This document shows, in pieces, positions 1 through 9,032 of a DNA stretch of 11,659 nt. The notes beneath the pieces were generated by a model. It had not been told where the DNA came from. It ran no database searches and was given only the letters and a program-made list of their open reading frames with translations. The position numbers and the translations under genes are program-made. Source of the DNA: Acidobacteriota bacterium (GTDB taxonomy: Bacteria; Acidobacteriota; Vicinamibacteria; Vicinamibacterales; 2-12-FULL-66-21); NCBI GenBank assembly GCA_020200195.1, contig JAIVJE010000318.1, positions 1 through 11,659 of the forward strand. Direction: 5' to 3'. Each line of letters begins with the position of its first letter. The first letter of the stretch is position 1.

Positions 1-313
1 GATCGAGCCACCGCGTCGCACCCTTGACGGGTCGTCCGAACAGCACCGCCACGAGCGCCAGCGCCGCGAGTCCGAGCGCGGTCCAGATCACGATCGGTTG
101 CCGGTAGTTGCGGTAGTCGATGCGCATGACGATCGGCACCAGGCAGATGCCGACCAGCGCCCACGCCGCCTGCTTGAAGAGGAAGAAGTACGGCTGCTGA
201 AACTTCTCCATCGCGATGACGGCCGAGGCGCTGTACACCATCACGACGCTCGTCGACACGAGAAGCAGCGTCGCAATAAAGAGAAACTTGTCTGATTTGA
301 GTTTTCGCGCCAT
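1..313 (-). CDS. ftsW: FtsW, septal peptidoglycan glycosyltransferase (SEDS family), N-terminal part
   Basis: The frame starts at ATG 313-311 and runs off the left edge after 104 residues, so most of the protein is missing. FtsW polymerises lipid II into glycan strands at the septum in complex with FtsI. The visible part has a short basic N-terminus (MARKLKSDK), a first membrane segment at about residues 10-29 ending in VMVYSASA, which is characteristic of FtsW/RodA/SpoVE, then further segments at about 44-62 and 75-92. The GATRWL stretch at 99-103 is another family hallmark. Position after murD fits the usual dcw order. A GGCGGAG stretch lies directly before the start, with tight spacing for a ribosome binding site. 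Unlike its neighbours it does not overlap the upstream gene: 177 bp separate it from murD. RodA is the alternative, but the context favours FtsW. Confidence 0.93.
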   Translation of the reverse strand, partial: MARKLKSDKFLFIATLLLVSTSVVMVYSASAVIAMEKFQQPYFFLFKQAAWALVGICLVPIVMRIDYRNYRQPIVIWTALGLAALALVAVLFGRPVKGATRWLD

Positions 314-372
314 ACTCCGCCGCCTAAAGATCTGGTCGGCTGCCACCGACAACTACACCTGAGTGGTAGGTC

Positions 373-504
373 CCCGTGAGCAGTCAGCAGTCACCAGCCG
401 GACGGGGGCAAAGACACCACCCTCGCAGGCCGGGGCAGCCTGCGTTCCCAGCGGACGGTTCTTTACCGCACCAGCCGGACTGATGACTGCTCACTGCTCA
501 CGGG
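373..504. repeat. Intergenic element with 30-bp imperfect terminal inverted repeats
   Basis: The arms are 373-402 and 475-504. The reverse complement of the right arm matches the left at about 26 of 30 positions. Both arms are built from a degenerate heptamer of the GAGCAGT type. The 12-mer CACCAGCCGGAC also occurs as a direct repeat at 392-403 and 469-480. Inside the loop is a perfect 7-bp hairpin, CGCAGGC (424-430) with GCCTGCG (438-444). The element lies between murD and ftsW and overlaps the last codons of murD. It has no coding capacity that I can support. No convincing target-site duplication flanks it and no T-tract follows, so it does not look like a simple rho-independent terminator. 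It could be a REP or MITE-like dispersed repeat, or an RNA hairpin that processes or attenuates the dcw transcript. No second copy exists in this window. Confidence 0.8.
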
Positions 505-1872
505 TCGCGTTCCATTCCTCCTGCAGCCGCATTGCTTCCTGCCTGAACGCCCGTCCGCGCTCCGCGTAGTCGCGGAACATGTCGAAGCTGGAACACGCCG
601 GCGCGAGCAGGACCGTTCGGCCGGGCGCTGCCGACGCAAACGCGGTTCGCACCGCCGCCGACATGTCGTCTGCATCGTGCACGGCCACCCGGCCTTCGAG
701 CGCCGCACGGATCAACGGCTTCGCTTCGCCGATCGCGACGACAGTGGCTGCGCGGGCGGCAAGGGGCGCCGCCAGATCGGCGAAGTCGCCCCCCTTGAAG
801 CGGCCACCGAGAATCACGACGACGCCCGCGTCGAAGCTCTCGATCGCACGTCTGGCCGCTTCGATATTGGTCGCCTTCGAATCGTTGACGAACCGGACGC
901 CGGCAATCTCGGCCACTGGTTCGAGCACGTGCTCGAGGCCCGTGAAATTCTGGACGGCGCGCGTCATCGCATCCGGGTTCACACCGGCAAGCGATGCGAC
1001 GCCGGCGGCGGCGAGCACGTCCGCAATCAGGTGCCGACCCAGCAGCCGGATGGACGAGAGCGGCACGAGCCGCTCGTCGCGTCCCGCGCGTCTCCGGACG
1101 ATGGCGTCGCCGACGGCCACGATGCCGTCTTCGAGGCTCGACCCCATCGAGAAGAGCAGCGTCTGCGACCGTCTGCCCCGCGCGACGTCGAGCGCCGCCG
1201 CATCGTCGGCGTTCAGCACCGACCAGTCCGATGGCTGCTGATTGGCGAAGACTCGCGCTTTCGCGCCGGCGTACTCCTCGACGTCCACATGGCGGTCGAG
1301 GTGATCCGGCGAGAAATTCAGGAGCACTGCGATCCACGGCCGGAACGTATCGGTCGCTTCGAGCTGGAAGCTGCTCGCCTCGATCACGTGAATCGTGTCG
1401 ACTGTTGACGCGTCGACCTGCGCACTAAGCGCGTGGCCGATGTTGCCTCCCACCAGCACGTGGTATCCACCGGCTTCGAGCATCCGGCCGGCAAGGGTGG
1501 TTGTCGTCGACTTGCCCTTCGTCCCGGTGATGGCGACGACGCGTCCCCGCAACCATCGCGCCGCGAGCTCCAGCTCGCCGATGACGGGTACCCGCGCACG
1601 ACGCGCCGCGTCGAGCACCGGTTGGCGGCTCGGGACGCCGGGACTCAGGACGATGAGATCCGCACCCGTGAACGTCCATTCGATGTGACCCCCGAGCTCG
1701 AGGGCAATGCCGGCGCTGCGCAACCGCGCGTCGTCTTCGATCTCGGGGCGAACGTCGGACAGCGTCACCGCAGCGCCGCGCCGGACTAGCAGCTCGGCGG
1801 CCGCCACGCCGCTGCGCGCCGCACCCGCGACGACGACGCGCTTTCCGCGCACGGAGAACGACGTGTCGGCAG

Positions 1873-1876
<4 letters not shown>
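491..1876 (-). CDS. murD: MurD, UDP-N-acetylmuramoyl-L-alanine--D-glutamate ligase
   Basis: This cytoplasmic ligase adds D-Glu to UDP-MurNAc-L-Ala using ATP. The product is 461 residues, slightly longer than E. coli MurD (438). An N-terminal Rossmann-like UDP-binding domain (about 1-100) is followed by the ATP loop GTKGKST at 118-124, VIEASSFQLE around 164-173, DHLDRH at 191-196, NDSKATN at 331-337, and the C-terminal LLAPACSSFDMFRDYAERG at 423-441. The start was taken as ATG 1876-1874 because it overlaps the mraY stop as ATGA and begins directly before the Rossmann strand. An in-frame ATG at 1960 would add 28 residues lying over mraY. Oddities: the usual GxHNxxN stretch reads GRHLIAD (280-286) and the usual HR is HV (316-317), so three residues held to be invariant in Mur ligases are replaced. 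The last three codons and the stop lie inside the inverted-repeat element. Confidence 0.95.
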
Positions 1877-2966
<1,090 letters not shown>

Positions 2967-2967
<1 letters not shown>

Positions 2968-4376
2968 CAGGCGAACTCCGCCTTCAGCCGTTCGACGACC
3001 AGATCGGTTCCAATGCCGCGGGAGCCCTTGACGAGGATCAGGTCGCCCGGCCGAACCCGCTGGAGCGCGAGATCGGCCGCCTCGTGATTCGTGGCGCTAT
3101 AGCTGACGCACCGTGAAGGGATCCCCGCGTCAGCGGCGGCATCCGCGAGCGCGCGGGCCGGCGGGCCGCCGACCGCGATGAGCAGATCGATACCGGCGCC
3201 TGCGGCCGCGCGACCGCACTCCGAGTGCAGCCGCTCGGTATGCGAGCCCAGCTCGAGCATCTCCCCCAGAATCGCGACCTTGCGGGCGCTGCCCGTGGAC
3301 GCCGCCATCGTCTCGAGCGCGCGCTTCAGCGCGGCGGGGCTGGAATTGTAGGATTCGTCCAGAAGGGTGATGCCACCCGGCAGCCGCAACAGTTCTCCGC
3401 GGCGTGGCGCTGGCCGCAACCGCGCGGCCCGCTCGATCACGTCCGCCAGCGGCACCTCGAACTGAAGCGCGACGGCCGTCGCCGCCAGGACGTTCGACAG
3501 ATTCCCGAGGCCAAGCAAAGCGGTTTCAATCACCGCCTCGCCGGCCTGCGTCCGCAGCCGCGCTCGCGTGCCGAACAATCCCCTATGCTCCACCGACGTG
3601 GCCTCAACGTCGGCCGGCGTGTCCAAGCCGAACGTGACGGTACGGCCCCTGAACGCACTCGCGTGCTGCATCACCCGTGCATCGTTGGCGTTCGCGACCA
3701 GGACATCCGATTGCCGTGCTCCCTCAAGAATCTCTGCCTTCGCCTCCGCGATGGCGTCAGGCGAAGCAAAGAAACCCAGGTGGGCGTCGCCGACGTTCGT
3801 CCACACGCGGACGTTCGGTTCGGCGATGCCGACGAGCGTTCTGATTTCGCCTGGATGATTCATGCCGAGCTCGACCACCGCCACCTGAGGCCGCGTCCGC
3901 AACTCGAGCAGCGAGAGCGGAAGGCCAATGTGGTTGTTCAGATTTCCTTTGTTGCGGAACACTCTGTAACGCGCCGACAAAAAGTCCGCGGCAATTTCCT
4001 TGGTCGTGGTCTTTCCCGCGCTGCCCGTAATCGCCACCACCTGCGCGCCCGATCGCTTGCGGACGTCACGGGCGAGATCCTGAAGCGCCCGGGTCGTGTC
4101 GCCGGCACGAATCAGCACGGGTGCGGGACGTGCCGATGCGTCTGGCACGGCGGGGACCTCACCGACGAGGGCGCCCATGGCGCCATGCGCAAGCGCCTCG
4201 GCTACGAACTGATGACCGTCAAACCGATCACCCCGGATTGCCACGAACAGATCGCCGGCGCCGATCGATCTCGAGTCGATCGATATCCGGCCGACCGGCT
4301 GTCCGGGCTCGCCACTGATGAGGCGGCCGCCGGTGGCGGCCGCGATGTCCCCCGCGTTGATCGGCAGCGGATTCAC
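2967..4376 (-). CDS. murF: MurF, UDP-N-acetylmuramoyl-tripeptide--D-alanyl-D-alanine ligase
   Basis: MurF adds D-Ala-D-Ala to UDP-MurNAc-tripeptide in the cytoplasm. The product is 469 residues, a usual length. It shows an N-terminal UDP-substrate domain (about 1-105, with IDSRSIGAGDLFVAIRGDRFDGH at about 33-55), the ATP loop GSAGKTTTK at 118-126, VELGMNHPGEI at 168-178, NVGDAHLGFF at 194-203, GLGNLSNVLAA at 289-299, DESYNSSPAA at 340-349, GEMLELG at 371-377 and VKGSRG at 449-454. The start is GTG 4376-4374, chosen because it precedes the conserved N-terminal domain and lies just after the murE stop. The GAGGA before it is part of the murE stop region and sits unusually close to GTG, so initiation probably depends on ribosomes terminating murE. 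It lies in the same frame as murE, with TGA and GGA the only codons between them. Confidence 0.96.
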
Positions 4377-4379
4377 TCC

Positions 4380-5927
4380 TCAGGACACCCGGGTCCCCGC
4401 GCGCCGTCGGCCCAGCGCCGCACGCGCGACGTCCACGTCGTCGAACGGCAGCACACGGTCACCAACCACCTGATACTTCTCGTGGCCTTTCCCGGCAACG
4501 AGCACGAGGTCACCCGGCCGCGCATCGTGGATTGCGCGTTCGATTGCCGCCTTGCGGTCCACGACCGCCAGGTGCGCCGTGGATTTCGGACCCTGCGGCC
4601 GCCCGGGCGGCGTGCGGTCCGCCGGCACGACAATGCCGCGCTTGATCTCTTCGATGATCTGTCGCGGGTCTTCGGAACGCGGGTTGTCGGAGGTGACGAT
4701 CACCAGATCGCTCAGCCGGGCCGCCACGGCACCCATCAGCGGCCGTTTGGTGCGGTCACGGTCGCCACCGCAGCCGAACACCGTGATCACACGTCCCGTC
4801 GTGAGCGGCCGCGCGGTTTCGAGCAGGTTCTTGAGCGCGTCATCTGTGTGCGCGTAGTCGACCACTACCCGCACGTCGTCGTCGGCGCCCGACACGACCT
4901 GGAAGCGGCCGGGGACGTGCGCCAGATTGCGGACGCCTTGCTCGATCGCAGGAAAAGGCAGATCGAGCGCCATCGCCGCGGCGACGGCGGCGAGGACGTT
5001 GTACGCATTTGGCCGTCCGACGAGCGGTGATTTGATGTCGAGCGTTCCCTTCGGGGTTCGAACGCGGAAGGCAAGGCCGTCAAGAGACAGGGTCAGAGCG
5101 TCAGGGGTCACGTCCGCGCGGGCGTCGATGGCGTATGTGAGCCGCGGCGACGAGGGGGATGTGCTTGCCAGTTCCGGCCCGCGGCGGTCATCAAGGTTGG
5201 TCACGCCGACAGCCCCGGCCGGAAGCAGATCGAACAACCTGCGTTTGGCGGCGAAATATGCCTCCATGTTTCGATGGAAATCGAGATGGTCGCGGGTAAG
5301 GTTCGTGAAGATCGCAGCGGCAAAACGCAGGTGATCGGCGCGATGCAGCGCGAGCGCATGCGACGAAACTTCCATGACGCACGCGCCAGCGCCTCGCGTG
5401 ACCATCTCACGCAACATCTTCTGCAGCTCGGGCGCCTCGGGCGTGGTTCGTGCCGCTTCTATTTCGCGCGTGCCGATGCGATGACCGACCGTACCGATTC
5501 GTCCGCATCGCACGCCGGCCGCCTCGAAGATGGAGGCGAGCAGGTAGGACGTCGTCGTCTTGCCATTTGTGCCGGTGATCCCGACCAATGTCAGCTCGGC
5601 GCTCGGATCGCCGTACAGCGTGGCGGAGAGCGCAGCCAGCGCCTGGCGCGCGTTCGAAACTTGAATCCACGGTACGGTGACGTCGGCGGGCGCGGGGGTT
5701 TCAGCGACGACAGCCAGGGCGCCCCGGGCGATGGCGTCGATCGCGAAGGCGGTGCCGTCAGCCTGCAGGCCGCGAAGCGCCACGAAGACCGACCCGCTCG
5801 TCGCCTGCCGGGAGTCATAGGTCACCACCGTAACCGGCGCGGTGGCAGCCGACGACGACAGTTTGACGGCCGCCGGTTCGAACGGCGCGCGACCTGCGAC
5901 GGCGGCCATGAGATCGTTCAGCGTCAC
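4380..5927 (-). CDS. murE: MurE, UDP-MurNAc-L-Ala-D-Glu--meso-2,6-diaminopimelate ligase
   Basis: MurE adds the third amino acid to the UDP-MurNAc peptide. The product is 515 residues from GTG 5927-5925. I chose this start because it overlaps the ftsI stop as GTGA and begins at the family's N-terminal (V)TLNDLM; an ATG at 5984 would add 19 low-complexity residues over ftsI. Motifs are VTYDSRQ (35-41), ATP loop GTNGKTTT (119-126), TTPEAPEL (161-168), VMEVSSHAL (184-192), RDHLDFH (212-218), the Lys expected to be carbamylated in AYFAAKRRLF (228), VVDYAHTDDAL (356-366), DNPR (414-417) and VAGKGHE (477-483). DNPR marks meso-diaminopimelate as substrate rather than lysine, by established family knowledge. 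Between DNPR and GKGHE a Pro/Gly-rich loop (about 437-450) makes it slightly longer than E. coli MurE. The usual TPDAL reads TDDAL. Confidence 0.96.
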   Translation of the reverse strand: MTLNDLMAAVAGRAPFEPAAVKLSSSAATAPVTVVTYDSRQATSGSVFVALRGLQADGTAFAIDAIARGALAVVAETPAPADVTVPWIQVSNARQALAALSATLYGDPSAELTLVGITGTNGKTTTSYLLASIFEAAGVRCGRIGTVGHRIGTREIEAARTTPEAPELQKMLREMVTRGAGACVMEVSSHALALHRADHLRFAAAIFTNLTRDHLDFHRNMEAYFAAKRRLFDLLPAGAVGVTNLDDRRGPELASTSPSSPRLTYAIDARADVTPDALTLSLDGLAFRVRTPKGTLDIKSPLVGRPNAYNVLAAVAAAMALDLPFPAIEQGVRNLAHVPGRFQVVSGADDDVRVVVDYAHTDDALKNLLETARPLTTGRVITVFGCGGDRDRTKRPLMGAVAARLSDLVIVTSDNPRSEDPRQIIEEIKRGIVVPADRTPPGRPQGPKSTAHLAVVDRKAAIERAIHDARPGDLVLVAGKGHEKYQVVGDRVLPFDDVDVARAALGRRRAGTRVS

Positions 5928-7897
5928 TGCGGCGGGCCCCCGGCTCGAAGCACGGGCGGACGCCGGCCGAGGCTGAGCAGGCATGCCGCGCCGCGGACCA
6001 GTGCGGTACCCGGTTCCGGCGACTGCGCCACGACGAAACCATCGCCGGCCATCCGGGCGGACATACCGATCTGTGTGAGCGTACGCAGCGCCTCGCGTGC
6101 GCCGAGGCCTCGCAGATCGGGCATCAATCCGGGCTGCGCCAATTCCGTCGCGCTCGCCAACAGCGCGGGACCCCGGACGGGCCGTGGCGCGGGCGGGTCA
6201 TCGTCCGACCCGTGGCGGGCGACCATTACCGGAGGCTGTGCGCCAATGCTCGGTGCAACACCCAGATGCCGGAGCGACGCTTCGGCGATGCGCTGGAAGA
6301 CTGGAGCCGCCACCACGCCGCCGGTGTAGCCGATCCTGTGCGGCGAATCGATGACTACAATGATCGTGAGCGCCGGCCGGCGCGACGGCACGAACCCGAC
6401 GAACGACGCGTAGTACTCCGACTTGGAGTAACGGTTGTCGATCACCTTGCTTGCGGTACCCGTCTTTCCCGCAATGGTGTAGCCCTCGATCTGGGCGCTC
6501 TTCGCGGTTCCGCGCTCGACGACACCCTCCATGATTCCGGTCAACGTCGCAGCGGTTTGGGCCGACACCGTCCTGCGAAGAACCTTGGGCGTAATTTCCG
6601 TGCGGCGGCCATCCCGGGTGAACGCGCGGACTACGCGCGGTTCGTACAGAGTGCCGCCGTTGGCGACCGAGCTGACGGCGCCGGCCATCTGCAGCGGCGT
6701 CACGCCAATCTGGTATCCCATCGACACCGATGCCAGTGCGCTGTTGTCGAGACGCGCCGGATTCCAGACGATCCCGGCGTTCTCCCCTCTGAAGTCCGGC
6801 GAGAGCGTCTGGCCGAAGCCGAACCGGCTCACGTAACGGCCGAGACGTTCCGGTCCCAGCCTGAGCCCGACTTTGATAGCGCCCACGTTACTCGACTTCA
6901 CGATGACATCTGTGAACGGCAGGACGCCGTACGTGTGCATGTCGTAGATCACGCGGCTGCCGAACGTAATGTGGCCCGGGCTGCAATCGACAGGGTCCTC
7001 GGGGGCGATCACCTGCTCCTCGATCGCCGCCGACGCGGTTACGACCTTGAACGTCGAGCCGGGTTCATAGAGATCGTGGACGGCGCGATTGCGCCGCGCC
7101 ATGTCGTCGAACGACAGAAACGCGTTCGGGTTGAACGTCGGCCAGTTCGCCAGCGCAAGGATCTCCCCCGAGTTCGGATCCATGACCACGGCCGTCCCGG
7201 CGGCGGCGCGATTGGCTTCGATACCGGCCCGCAGCTCCCGCTCGGCGATGTGCTGCAGGAAGAGGTCGAGGGTCAGCTCCAGTCCAGCGCCGGCGGTGGC
7301 GGGCCGTTCGAGACGGCTGAACAGCGCATGCCGCCGGGCATCGGTCTGCACCAGCACTTTCCCGTCGCGACCACGAATCTGTGTGTCGTATGTCGATTCC
7401 AGGCCGGCGAGACCGGTATTGTCGACACCGACGTACCCGAGCACATGCGCCGCGAGATCCTTTTTGGGATAATAGCGGCGGTTCTCTTTGAGGAAGCCCA
7501 CGCCCTTCAGCTCGAGCGTCCGGACGCGCCGCGCTTCGCCCGGGGACACCTTGCGCGCGAGGTAGACAAATCGTCCCTTGCGCCGCAGCGCCTGGGCCAT
7601 GGCGTGACGGGCGCGCGCGTCGCAATCGTCGAGCGCACCGCACACGAACGCCGAGGCTGTGTCCGGATTCTCGATATCCGAGGGATCGGCGACAATCGAG
7701 TCGGCGTCGACGCTGTACGCGAGGACGCGGCCGTTTCGGTCGAGAATTTCCCCCCGCTTGGCCGGCAGTGTGATCGGTTCGATTTGCTGGCGGTCGGCGC
7801 GCGCGGTGAATTCGGCGTGTTTGACGACCTGCAGGTAGACGAGACGCGCCTCGATGCCGGCCGTCCAGAGCCCGAAGCATGCGGCGCCGACGAGCAT
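5924..7897 (-). CDS. ftsI: FtsI-type penicillin-binding protein (septal transpeptidase) with C-terminal PASTA domain
   Basis: This class B PBP crosslinks septal peptidoglycan in the periplasm with FtsW. From ATG 7897-7895 it has 657 residues: one membrane segment at about 1-22 leading into IEARLVYLQV, a dimerisation domain beginning at PAKRGEILDRNGRVLAYS (about 46-62), the transpeptidase with active-site STFK (281-284), SSN (335-337) and KTGT (478-481), and a PASTA domain at about 592-644 (MPDLRGLGAREAL through SPEPGTALVRG). It overlaps murE by GTGA. The start is uncertain. This ATG leaves almost no cytoplasmic basic tail before the membrane helix and has no recognisable ribosome binding site. 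The frame stays open upstream to ATG 8053, but that stretch is shadow sequence over ftsL. The natural start seems to have been lost with the end of ftsL. The catalytic part is complete. Confidence 0.93.
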   Translation of the reverse strand: MLVGAACFGLWTAGIEARLVYLQVVKHAEFTARADRQQIEPITLPAKRGEILDRNGRVLAYSVDADSIVADPSDIENPDTASAFVCGALDDCDARARHAMAQALRRKGRFVYLARKVSPGEARRVRTLELKGVGFLKENRRYYPKKDLAAHVLGYVGVDNTGLAGLESTYDTQIRGRDGKVLVQTDARRHALFSRLERPATAGAGLELTLDLFLQHIAERELRAGIEANRAAAGTAVVMDPNSGEILALANWPTFNPNAFLSFDDMARRNRAVHDLYEPGSTFKVVTASAAIEEQVIAPEDPVDCSPGHITFGSRVIYDMHTYGVLPFTDVIVKSSNVGAIKVGLRLGPERLGRYVSRFGFGQTLSPDFRGENAGIVWNPARLDNSALASVSMGYQIGVTPLQMAGAVSSVANGGTLYEPRVVRAFTRDGRRTEITPKVLRRTVSAQTAATLTGIMEGVVERGTAKSAQIEGYTIAGKTGTASKVIDNRYSKSEYYASFVGFVPSRRPALTIIVVIDSPHRIGYTGGVVAAPVFQRIAEASLRHLGVAPSIGAQPPVMVARHGSDDDPPAPRPVRGPALLASATELAQPGLMPDLRGLGAREALRTLTQIGMSARMAGDGFVVAQSPEPGTALVRGAACLLSLGRRPPVLRAGGPPQ

Positions 7898-8145
7898 GCG
7901 CGATCGCGGAGGTGACGGTTGATCTCTTCCTCGGCCGCGCGCTCCTGCTGCATGCGTTGGAGCCGGTAGCCGTGGCTGACCAGCTGAAAATGTTGCCACG
8001 CAGAAAACAGTACGACGACGACCAGAACGGCGCCGATGCGCGCCGACCGCCATAACTGCTGCTGGCGCGCTTCGTCGACCTCGCGGACGATCGGGTTGTT
8101 GCGCACGTCTTTGCGGACTGCGTACTCGAAATCCATGACTCTCAT
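7507..8145 (-). CDS. ftsL: FtsL-like division protein, C-terminally disrupted; frame runs on into ftsI
   Basis: FtsL is a small bitopic protein that bridges FtsB/FtsQ and FtsWI. Residues 1-80 (8145 to about 7906) fit it: a cytoplasmic tail with FEYAVRKDVRNNPIVREVD (6-24), one membrane helix at about 36-52 (ending FSAWQHF), then a coiled-coil start, YRLQRMQQERAAEEEINRHL (60-79). After R80 the frame turns into low-complexity Arg/Ser sequence that is an out-of-frame reading of ftsI and stops only at 7507, 390 bp inside ftsI. FtsL normally continues some 30-50 residues further through the coiled coil and ends near the ftsI start. This points to a deletion at about 7898-7906, real or an assembly fault. 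ATG 8145-8143 overlaps the rsmH stop (ATGA); ATG 8136 is an alternative. Only 7906-8145 should be treated as ftsL; the remainder is unlikely to be a native product. Confidence 0.75.
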   Translation of the reverse strand: MRVMDFEYAVRKDVRNNPIVREVDEARQQQLWRSARIGAVLVVVVLFSAWQHFQLVSHGYRLQRMQQERAAEEEINRHLRDRACSSAPHASGSGRPASRRVSSTCRSSNTPNSPRAPTASKSNRSHCRPSGGKFSTETAASSRTASTPTRLSPIPRISRIRTQPRRSCAVRSTIATRAPVTPWPRRCGARDDLSTSRARCPRAKRGASGRSS

Positions 8146-9032
8146 GCCAGTTTCTCGATCGCGCGGAGCTTTGCGCTCCGCGCCCTCGGGTTGCGCGCCA
8201 GCTCGGCTTCCGCAGGGACGACAGGACGACGAGTCAACACCCGGAGTGCCGCGCTGCCCTGCTGCAATGCGCGAAACACGTGCTTGACGACCCGGTCCTC
8301 GAGCGAATGAAAACTGATGACCGCCAGCCGCGCGCCACGCAGCAGGCGAGCCACGGCGTCGAGCAGAAACGCATCCAGCCCCTCGAGCTCGCGGTTGACC
8401 CAGATGCGCAGCGCCTGAAATGTCCGAGTCGCGGGATCGATGCGTTGATACCCGCGCTGCGGAACGGCCCGGCGCACGATGCGCGCCAGCTGGCCAGTGG
8501 TCTCGATCCTTCCCTCGAGACGCGCCTGCACGACGGCGCGCGCAATGCGGCGCGAGAAGCGTTCCTCTCCATGCTGGAAAATGACGTTCGCGAGGTCCTC
8601 TTCGTCCACCTGATCGAGCAGGTCCGCGGCGGTCGGACCTTGCGACTGATCCATCCGCATGTCGAGCGGCTCATCCTTGCGGAAACTGAACCCGCGGCCG
8701 ACCGCATCCAGCTGCAAAGATGAGACACCGAGGTCGGCCAAGGCGCCGGCCATCCCGGGGATGCCACGGGAGTCGAGGACGCGCCCGAGCTCGCGGTAAT
8801 CCGCATGCACCAGCTCCACGCGGTCACCCCACGGCGCGAGCGCATCAGCCGCGAGGCGCAGGGCCTCAGGATCTCTATCGAGTCCAATCAGTCGAGAGGC
8901 GCCGGCCTCGAGCAACGCGCGGCTGTGGCCACCCAGGCCGACCGTGCAATCCACGAACAAGCCACCTCGTCCGGGTTCGAGCAGCGCCAGCGCCTCAGCG
9001 AGCATCACGGGCTCGTGTACGGGTGGGGTCAT
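8142..9032 (-). CDS. rsmH: RsmH (MraW), 16S rRNA m4C1402 methyltransferase
   Basis: RsmH methylates N4 of C1402 in the 16S rRNA decoding centre using S-adenosylmethionine. The product is 296 residues, close to the usual 300-315. It begins with HEPVML (6-11), followed by the SAM-binding DCTVGLGGHS (28-37), LDRDPEAL (51-58), ADLGVSSLQLD (99-109), GFSFRKDEPLDMRMD (114-128), a helical insertion domain (about 130-210), ISFHSLEDRVVK (239-250) and NPRARSAKLRAIEK (281-294) at the end. All these are hallmarks of the family. The ATG start shares one base with the mraZ stop (TGATG) and its stop overlaps the ftsL start (ATGA). It is complete and unremarkable. Confidence 0.97.
   Translation of the reverse strand: MTPPVHEPVMLAEALALLEPGRGGLFVDCTVGLGGHSRALLEAGASRLIGLDRDPEALRLAADALAPWGDRVELVHADYRELGRVLDSRGIPGMAGALADLGVSSLQLDAVGRGFSFRKDEPLDMRMDQSQGPTAADLLDQVDEEDLANVIFQHGEERFSRRIARAVVQARLEGRIETTGQLARIVRRAVPQRGYQRIDPATRTFQALRIWVNRELEGLDAFLLDAVARLLRGARLAVISFHSLEDRVVKHVFRALQQGSAALRVLTRRPVVPAEAELARNPRARSAKLRAIEKLA

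Noticed and set aside
921..936. 16-bp perfect palindrome TCGAGCACGTGCTCGA
   Set aside because: It lies inside murD coding for the LEHVLE stretch; no partner site or promoter is nearby, so I treat it as chance in GC-rich code.
3225..5030. Long plus-strand open frame of 601 codons antisense to murF and murE
   Set aside because: It mirrors well-supported Mur ligase genes in GC-rich DNA, has Arg/His/Gln-rich composition and shows no domain; it is a shadow frame.
5928..5984. Upstream ATG start for murE, adding 19 residues
   Set aside because: The extension is Ala/Pro/Ser/Arg-rich and overlaps ftsI coding sequence. GTG 5927 gives the GTGA overlap seen elsewhere in the operon and the expected N-terminus.
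6212..7915. Plus-strand open frame of 567 codons antisense to ftsI
   Set aside because: Same reason: it lies wholly opposite an intact PBP gene with active-site motifs and has no recognisable fold.
7880..7925. Programmed frameshift producing an FtsL-FtsI fusion
   Set aside because: No slippery heptamer is visible and the fusion would put two membrane helices in series, leaving the transpeptidase on the wrong side of the membrane; a deletion explains it better.
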